DNA of 10,513 bases from Rikenellaceae bacterium (GTDB lineage: Bacteria; Bacteroidota; Bacteroidia; Bacteroidales; Rikenellaceae), in assembly GCA_031286025.1 (NCBI GenBank), contig JAITVB010000229.1, forward strand, positions 1 to 10,513, written 5' to 3'. The notes under the pieces were generated by a model. It was not told the origin of the DNA. It saw only the letters and a list, made by a program, of their open reading frames with translations, and made no database searches. Positions 7,800 through 10,513 of this stretch are shown piece after piece. The stretch's first letter is position 1, and each line of letters begins with the position of its first letter. A program made the translations under genes and the position numbers.

Positions 7800-8333
7800 T
7801 TATTCTCTTCGGTTGTCGTAACGGCCATATCCGCCCACTTGCGGGGCGCGCGGGATCACAATCCACATAATGATGTAGACCCACAGGCTGAGCCCGCCCG
7901 GAAAAAAGAGCAGCACACAGATCACCCTCACGAGAGTAATGTCGATGTCCATGTAACGGGCCAACCCCGAGCAGACGCCACCAACGATCCTGTCGTCGAT
8001 CGAGCGATAGAGCTTGTGCGGTCGGTCTTCGCTCCGGGGTTCTTCGCCGCGGGTATAGTCGCGCGCCTTGTGGTAGTGGTCGCCGAACTCTTCGGGACGG
8101 CCGATCACGGCAATCGCCCGGTTGACGGTCGTCGCGTTGACCACCTGCGCTCGCAACGACAGGTTGGCGGTAAAGATTTCGGCCATGCGGCCTTCGACAT
8201 CTTCCATCACCTCGTCGCGATCAGCGGTCAAGCGGTCGGCGATGTCGTCCAGATAACCCTTCAGGATGGCGTAAGCGTCCTCGTCCACGATGAACGGCGA
8301 GCCCCCCAGGTTGATGTTGGTCGTCTTTTTCAT
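7800..8333 (-). CDS. PspC domain-containing protein (small)
   Basis: This 177-residue protein is the first gene of the operon. Residues 1-95 form a soluble helical domain (MKKTTNINLGGSPFIVDEDA, then DEVMEDVEGRMAEIF and IGRPEEFGDHY). Residues 105-163 form a PspC domain (HKLYRSIDDRIVGGVCSGLA, then one or two membrane helices, FFPGGLSLWVYIIMWIVIPR). A short polar tail follows (GGYGRYDNRRE). It is a shortened paralog of the large PspC protein, with the same two-domain start but without the extra helices and C-terminal domain. A role in envelope-stress sensing is inferred from the family. Confidence 0.92.
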   Translation of the reverse strand: MKKTTNINLGGSPFIVDEDAYAILKGYLDDIADRLTADRDEVMEDVEGRMAEIFTANLSLRAQVVNATTVNRAIAVIGRPEEFGDHYHKARDYTRGEEPRSEDRPHKLYRSIDDRIVGGVCSGLARYMDIDITLVRVICVLLFFPGGLSLWVYIIMWIVIPRAPQVGGYGRYDNRRE

Positions 8334-8393
8334 ATCTTACGTTTTTAGTATTGTTTTGAAAACTTGTTCCGGCTTATACCTATTAGTGAATTT

Positions 8394-8422
8394 TATCTTT
8401 GTACTTTAACAATACAAAGATA
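8394..8422. promoter_or_regulatory. Perfect inverted repeat over the operon promoter, candidate PadR operator
   Basis: Arms TATCTTTGTA (8394-8403) and TACAAAGATA (8413-8422) are exact reverse complements separated by 9 nt. The upstream arm contains the -7 box and the downstream arm covers the predicted start and early transcript, so a bound dimer would block RNA polymerase. The TGTA-N9-TACA core resembles the dyads bound by PadR-family repressors. The operon contains a padR gene, which fits autoregulation. Binding is inferred. Confidence 0.6.
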
Positions 8423-8446
8423 TGTAAATATATTATTACTTTGCAA
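8408..8446 (-). promoter_or_regulatory. Bacteroidota-type promoter of the PspC-PadR-PspC-LiaF operon
   Basis: On the minus strand TATCTTTG (8415-8422) lies 21 nt after a TTG (8444-8446). The spacing is within the 19-21 nt accepted for Bacteroides promoters. The predicted start is near 8408, giving a 5' UTR of about 75 nt before the small PspC gene. Confidence 0.75.
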
Positions 8447-8627
8447 TACATGGTAGATGTTTTTTATGATTATTTTTATGCAAATATGTTTTTGCACTGA
8501 TAATCAAAATTTTATCCGGTGTTTTTTTGTTTTCGGAGGAGGGGGGAGGCGACTACAAGGATAAACAAGTGGAGAACACGTCAAAATCGCCCCCAAGAAC
8601 GGATATAGGAAATGAAATGGAGCGTTC
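8447..8627. other. AT-rich intergenic stretch upstream of the PspC operon
   Basis: This stretch lies between the operon promoter and the hairpin that follows the next minus-strand gene. It begins very AT-rich and includes a T7 run followed by a purine-rich GGAGGAGGGGGGAGG tract (about 8536-8550). No gene, RNA or promoter was recognised on either strand. Confidence 0.4.
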
Positions 8628-8656
8628 CGCCGGCGTCAAGGCGAATGACGCCGGCG
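8628..8656. terminator. GC-rich hairpin after the frame-broken secreted-protein gene
   Basis: Positions 8628-8638 (CGCCGGCGTCA) pair perfectly with 8646-8656 around a 7-nt loop. It lies 14 nt past the stop codon at 8671, where a minus-strand terminator would be expected. On the minus strand, however, no U-run follows. On the plus strand a T5 run begins only 6 nt after the stem. It may be a factor-assisted or bidirectional terminator. Confidence 0.5.
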
Positions 8657-8670
8657 ATTGTCTTTTTAGC

Positions 8671-9132
8671 TTAATCCGCATTAATAATATGATTATGCCG
8701 ATAAGAAATGTCAGTATTATATTTTTTATCGGAGTAATCAGAATCCAACAACAGCTTAATGTTCGGAACAAGACTCATCGGAACATTTTTATAAGACTCA
8801 ACCTTCCCATATTTAACATCTATTTCGGTCGTTAATTCCATATCTTTATACGTTGTCACTTCTTTCAAGTTCGTTATCCGATACTCATTGGCAATAACGT
8901 TCGTCCTTGCTCTACTTACATCAAATTCACTCTCTTGGGTTATAACGATATTGTCGTTGTCATCATACTCTATCATACTCAACTCGAAATGAGACAGGAG
9001 TTTGGTGTCTTTATTAAAGAAACAAACTATTTGTGTCTTTGAACGGTCTTTTATCGATACCGATGTGAATACACGACAATTATCCCGAATCCCAAGGTAT
9101 CGCAATGTCTTTGTGCGGCCGCCCGTAAACAT
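8671..9132 (-). pseudogene. C-terminal half of the frame-broken secreted protein
   Basis: From the first internal ATG (9130-9132) this frame encodes 153 residues, MFTGGRTKTLRYLGIRDNC to SYRHNHIINAD, but the same frame is open upstream to the TA tract and reads as good protein there. An independent start at 9132 is therefore unlikely. The sequence is rich in beta-type strands and Asp/Asn/Lys (KTQIVCFFNKDTKLLSHFEL, IEYDDNDNIVITQESEF, ITNLKEVTTYKDMEL). No membrane helix, catalytic motif or known family was recognised. Base composition is AT-rich compared with the PspC operon next door. Confidence 0.5.
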
Positions 9133-9277
9133 TGAATTGTAGTATCGGGAGGCCCAACTTATATTATAATGAACAGAAGTGATAAGTTGCTTCTCAAAGC
9201 TTGTCTCATCTTGTACATTGGTACCTCCTGGATAAGTATAAATCCCCGCTACCGGGCGTCTAGTCTCTCTATTCCCT

Positions 9278-9757
9278 TTATATATATACCAAAGAAAGGT
9301 TCCCTTCTCCGCTATCCACGCTACTATTATTTTTCTTTATGACGTATTTATATGCAAGGTCATTTGTGGTCGCATAGTGATAGAATGGGAGGCTGACAGT
9401 ATATTTCTTATATAATGCCTCTGTATCGACAGGGCCAACGACAACAATTTCATCCATGTCATAAGTGCGGGTTAAAATGATGTCACACGCCATTTCCCGC
9501 TTGACTTCATCGGTTATCAAAACCGACTCCCTGCCATACCCGACAAAATAGGCGGCGATAGTATCCTGCAAATTTATTTTATCGATAGGGATAAGGGCAA
9601 CCCCGACGGAATCTGTCGCCGCTATAATCTTGTTATTTATTGAAATATAGGCATAACCTACCGGGTCGTTATTATCAAATTTCACGCTGACGGTCAAGTT
9701 CTGCGCATGGAGCGCAGTTGTCGTAATAGCTAAAGTTAAAGCGATTAGGAACTTCAT
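9278..9757 (-). CDS. N-terminal half: signal peptide plus carboxypeptidase-regulatory-like domain
   Basis: As the sequence stands, 159 residues would be made. MKFLIALTLAITTTALHAQ is a clear Sec signal peptide (cleavage near residues 18-19). Residues about 20-97 look like a carboxypeptidase-regulatory-like beta sandwich (LTVSVKFDNNDPVGYAYISI, then AATDSVGVALIPI and CDIILTRTY). Next comes DMDEIVVVGP (100-109), resembling the TonB-box region that follows such a domain in SusC-type receptors, though no barrel follows. The frame is open upstream to an ATG at 9883, but only the ATG at 9755-9757 puts the signal peptide at the N-terminus. The last codons before the stop are GTA TAT ATA TAA, within the TA tract. 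Confidence 0.7.
   Translation of the reverse strand: MKFLIALTLAITTTALHAQNLTVSVKFDNNDPVGYAYISINNKIIAATDSVGVALIPIDKINLQDTIAAYFVGYGRESVLITDEVKREMACDIILTRTYDMDEIVVVGPVDTEALYKKYTVSLPFYHYATTNDLAYKYVIKKNNSSVDSGEGNLSLVYI
9279..9288. repeat. (TA)5 dinucleotide tract inside coding sequence
   Basis: Five TA units stand exactly where the secreted-protein frame meets its premature stop (9278-9280). Six units would keep the frame open (GTA TAT ATA TAT AAA GGG). Short dinucleotide tracts can change length by slipped-strand mispairing, although five units is short for a fast switch. Confidence 0.7.
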
Positions 9758-9809
9758 AATAATCTTTTTGTTTAAAAACTCTCTTCTTAAAATTGATTCG
9801 TCATAAACA

Positions 9810-9876
9810 ACAAGGCTGCCTAATGGAAATATCATATAATCAAAACTATATCGAATATCGCCAAAGGCAACCTTGT
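9810..9876 (-). other. Long-loop inverted repeat between the precursor and the secreted-protein gene
   Basis: Arms 9810-9820 and 9866-9876 can form an 11-bp RNA stem on the minus strand (ACAAGGTTGCC with GGCAGCCTTGT, one G-U pair) around a 45-nt AT-rich loop. It lies entirely in the 142-nt gap between the two genes. There is no U-run after it. It could protect the precursor mRNA end or attenuate readthrough; either role is inference. Confidence 0.45.
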
Positions 9877-9899
9877 CGTACAACTTTCAGGAGTAAAAG

Positions 9900-10091
9900 T
9901 TACGAAGGACAATCTGTCGACAGGGCGCAAGAGGTTGGTAATACGCAACACGTAAATCTCGATTGGCAATCTCCGAGGAACGTCGTAAAACCACCGCCTT
10001 GCACATTGGCCTGGTCCTTTTTACTCAGAACAGAAACCACTTCTTTTTTCAAAGATAGTTTTGTCAGCTTTTTTTTGTTTTTCTTTTCCAT
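9900..10091 (-). CDS. Class I lanthipeptide-like RiPP precursor
   Basis: This 63-residue peptide has a basic leader (1-34) and a Cys/Ser/Thr-rich core (35-63). The leader KLTKLSLKKEVVSVLSKK, then DQANVQGGG, matches the Bacteroidota class I lanthipeptide leader pattern (LxLxK, hydrophobic spaced residues, Leu-Ser, then Gly-Gly). Cleavage after the glycines (32-34) would release a 29-residue core, FTTFLGDCQSRFTCCVLPTS and then CALSTDCPS. It has five Cys (42, 48, 49, 55, 61) and nine Ser/Thr, the raw material for lanthionine rings. The odd Cys count leaves at least one free, disulfide-bonded or unmodified. The gene lies between a HipA-family gene and the frame-broken secreted protein, all on the minus strand. 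No LanB, LanC, protease or exporter is visible. Alternatives are another GG-leader secreted peptide or an unmodified bacteriocin. No clear promoter was found in the gap after hipA. Confidence 0.8.
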   Translation of the reverse strand: MEKKNKKKLTKLSLKKEVVSVLSKKDQANVQGGGFTTFLGDCQSRFTCCVLPTSCALSTDCPS

Positions 10092-10198
10092 TGTTTGGAG
10101 GGTTAAATGGTTAAAAAATAAAAAAATTAAACTATCGGGGTAAGATTCACGCTGTTTACCACATTGGCTGCAATTACATATAGGGAATTAAACGTCAT

Positions 10199-10513
10199 CT
10201 ACTGTGCCTTAACGTTGAATCCGTTAACCTTATTCTTTATATATTCTATGATTTCTGTTGCCTTTGGCAGCGAAAGTCCGACCTCACCTGCAGCGGTAAG
10301 CATGTCTTTTACAGAAGGTTCGCCGTTGCCGCTCACAGTCGTTGTGTGGAAACCGTTGAAACCATCGCTCGGTAAAAGGTCGTATGCGGGAGAGAGCCGC
10401 CACTCGCCGCCGATGAGTTGGAACGAGAAATTCTTGGCATGGTCGTCACGGTTTTTGATCAGCACGTTGAACACCATCTGCCGAAAAAGGGCGTAAACCT
10501 GTTCCATGTTTTT
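10199..10513 (-). CDS. HipA-family toxin kinase, C-terminal part (runs off the window edge)
   Basis: The last 104 residues of a HipA-type Ser/Thr kinase are visible. In E. coli, HipA phosphorylates glutamyl-tRNA synthetase and induces persistence; the target here is unknown. Numbering from the Met at 10505-10507, FNVLIKNRDDHAKNFSF (13-29) is the catalytic loop, with Asp21 and Asn26 matching E. coli Asp309 and Asn314. RLSPAYDLLP contains the metal-binding Asp43 (E. coli Asp332). The tail (FHTTTVSGNGEPSVKDML, GLSLPKATEIIEYI) is the usual helical end of the short Bacteroidota type. That Met is internal: the frame is open to the window edge, and most of the kinase lies beyond it. Any HipB antitoxin would also be outside. 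Confidence 0.88.
   Translation of the reverse strand, partial: KNMEQVYALFRQMVFNVLIKNRDDHAKNFSFQLIGGEWRLSPAYDLLPSDGFNGFHTTTVSGNGEPSVKDMLTAAGEVGLSLPKATEIIEYIKNKVNGFNVKAQ

Larger units (their letters stand above)
8671..9757 (-). pseudogene. Secreted carboxypeptidase-regulatory-like protein, reading frame broken at a (TA)5 tract
   Basis: Read as one gene, this encodes about 362 residues. It starts with a signal peptide and a carboxypeptidase-regulatory-like beta domain (frame 1, 9757 to the stop at 9278). Reading continues in the +1 frame, KGNRETRRPVAGIYTYPGG, then TSFEKQLITSVHYNISWASR, and on to the stop at 8671. The second frame has no stop between the TA tract and 8671 and contains plausible protein throughout, so the two halves most likely formed one gene. 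Adding one TA unit or deleting one base at 9279-9288 restores it. The break could be real decay, reversible slippage, or an assembly error. It follows the lanthipeptide-like precursor gene on the same strand. The function of the C-terminal half is unknown. Confidence 0.75.

Noticed and set aside
8394..8401. TATCTTTG on the plus strand as a divergent promoter
   Set aside because: It arises from the symmetry of the inverted repeat. The nearest upstream TTG is 27 nt away and no plus-strand gene follows.
9758..9883. Upstream ATG at 9883 for the secreted protein
   Set aside because: It would bury the signal peptide 42 residues inside the protein and covers the inverted repeat at 9810-9876.
10049..10056. 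TATCTTTG on the minus strand near the start of the precursor gene
   Set aside because: It matches a -7 box but lies within codons for the leader (KLSLK), and no TTG lies 19-21 nt upstream.
1..10513. tRNA, rRNA, CRISPR array or insertion sequence
   Set aside because: No cloverleaf, rRNA segment, regularly spaced direct repeats or transposase was seen on either strand by eye.

Overview
The window looks like a Bacteroidales chromosome of moderate-to-high GC, possibly a Rikenellaceae/Alistipes-like lineage (weak inference). Three things support this. The ribosomal order rpsL-rpsG-fusA-rpsJ-rplC has no tuf between fusA and rpsJ. There are two good Bacteroidota-type promoters (TTG, 19-21 nt, TATCTTTG). 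Most starts lack a Shine-Dalgarno sequence. Nearly all genes lie on the minus strand, so transcription mostly runs from high to low coordinates.

Region 1 (1-3906): the fused str/S10 ribosomal operon, with rpsL, rpsG, fusA, rpsJ and the 5' end of rplC (cut by the window edge). It has a clear promoter about 170 nt upstream of rpsL. Region 2 (3989-5153): a small GlsB/YeaQ-type membrane protein on the minus strand with a strong terminator, divergent from a plus-strand lipoprotein that also has a C-terminal membrane segment, an arrangement like phage unimolecular spanins. Region 3 (5154-5586): a gene-free stretch with a strong hairpin that probably ends the next operon.

Region 4 (5587-8446): a four-gene minus-strand envelope-stress-type operon in the order PspC-domain protein, PadR regulator, larger PspC-domain protein, LiaF/LiaI-like membrane protein. 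Its promoter carries a perfect 10-bp inverted repeat across the -7 box, a likely PadR operator.

Region 5 (8671-10513): a clearly AT-richer segment. From upstream to downstream on the minus strand it holds the C-terminal end of a HipA-family kinase, a 63-residue precursor with a Bacteroidota class I lanthipeptide-type leader and a Cys/Ser/Thr-rich core, and a secreted protein with a carboxypeptidase-regulatory-like domain. The reading frame of this last gene is broken at a (TA)5 tract. No LanB, LanC, protease or transporter gene is visible, so the precursor is an orphan within this window. The precursor, its frame-broken partner and the hairpin between them are the most unusual part of the window.
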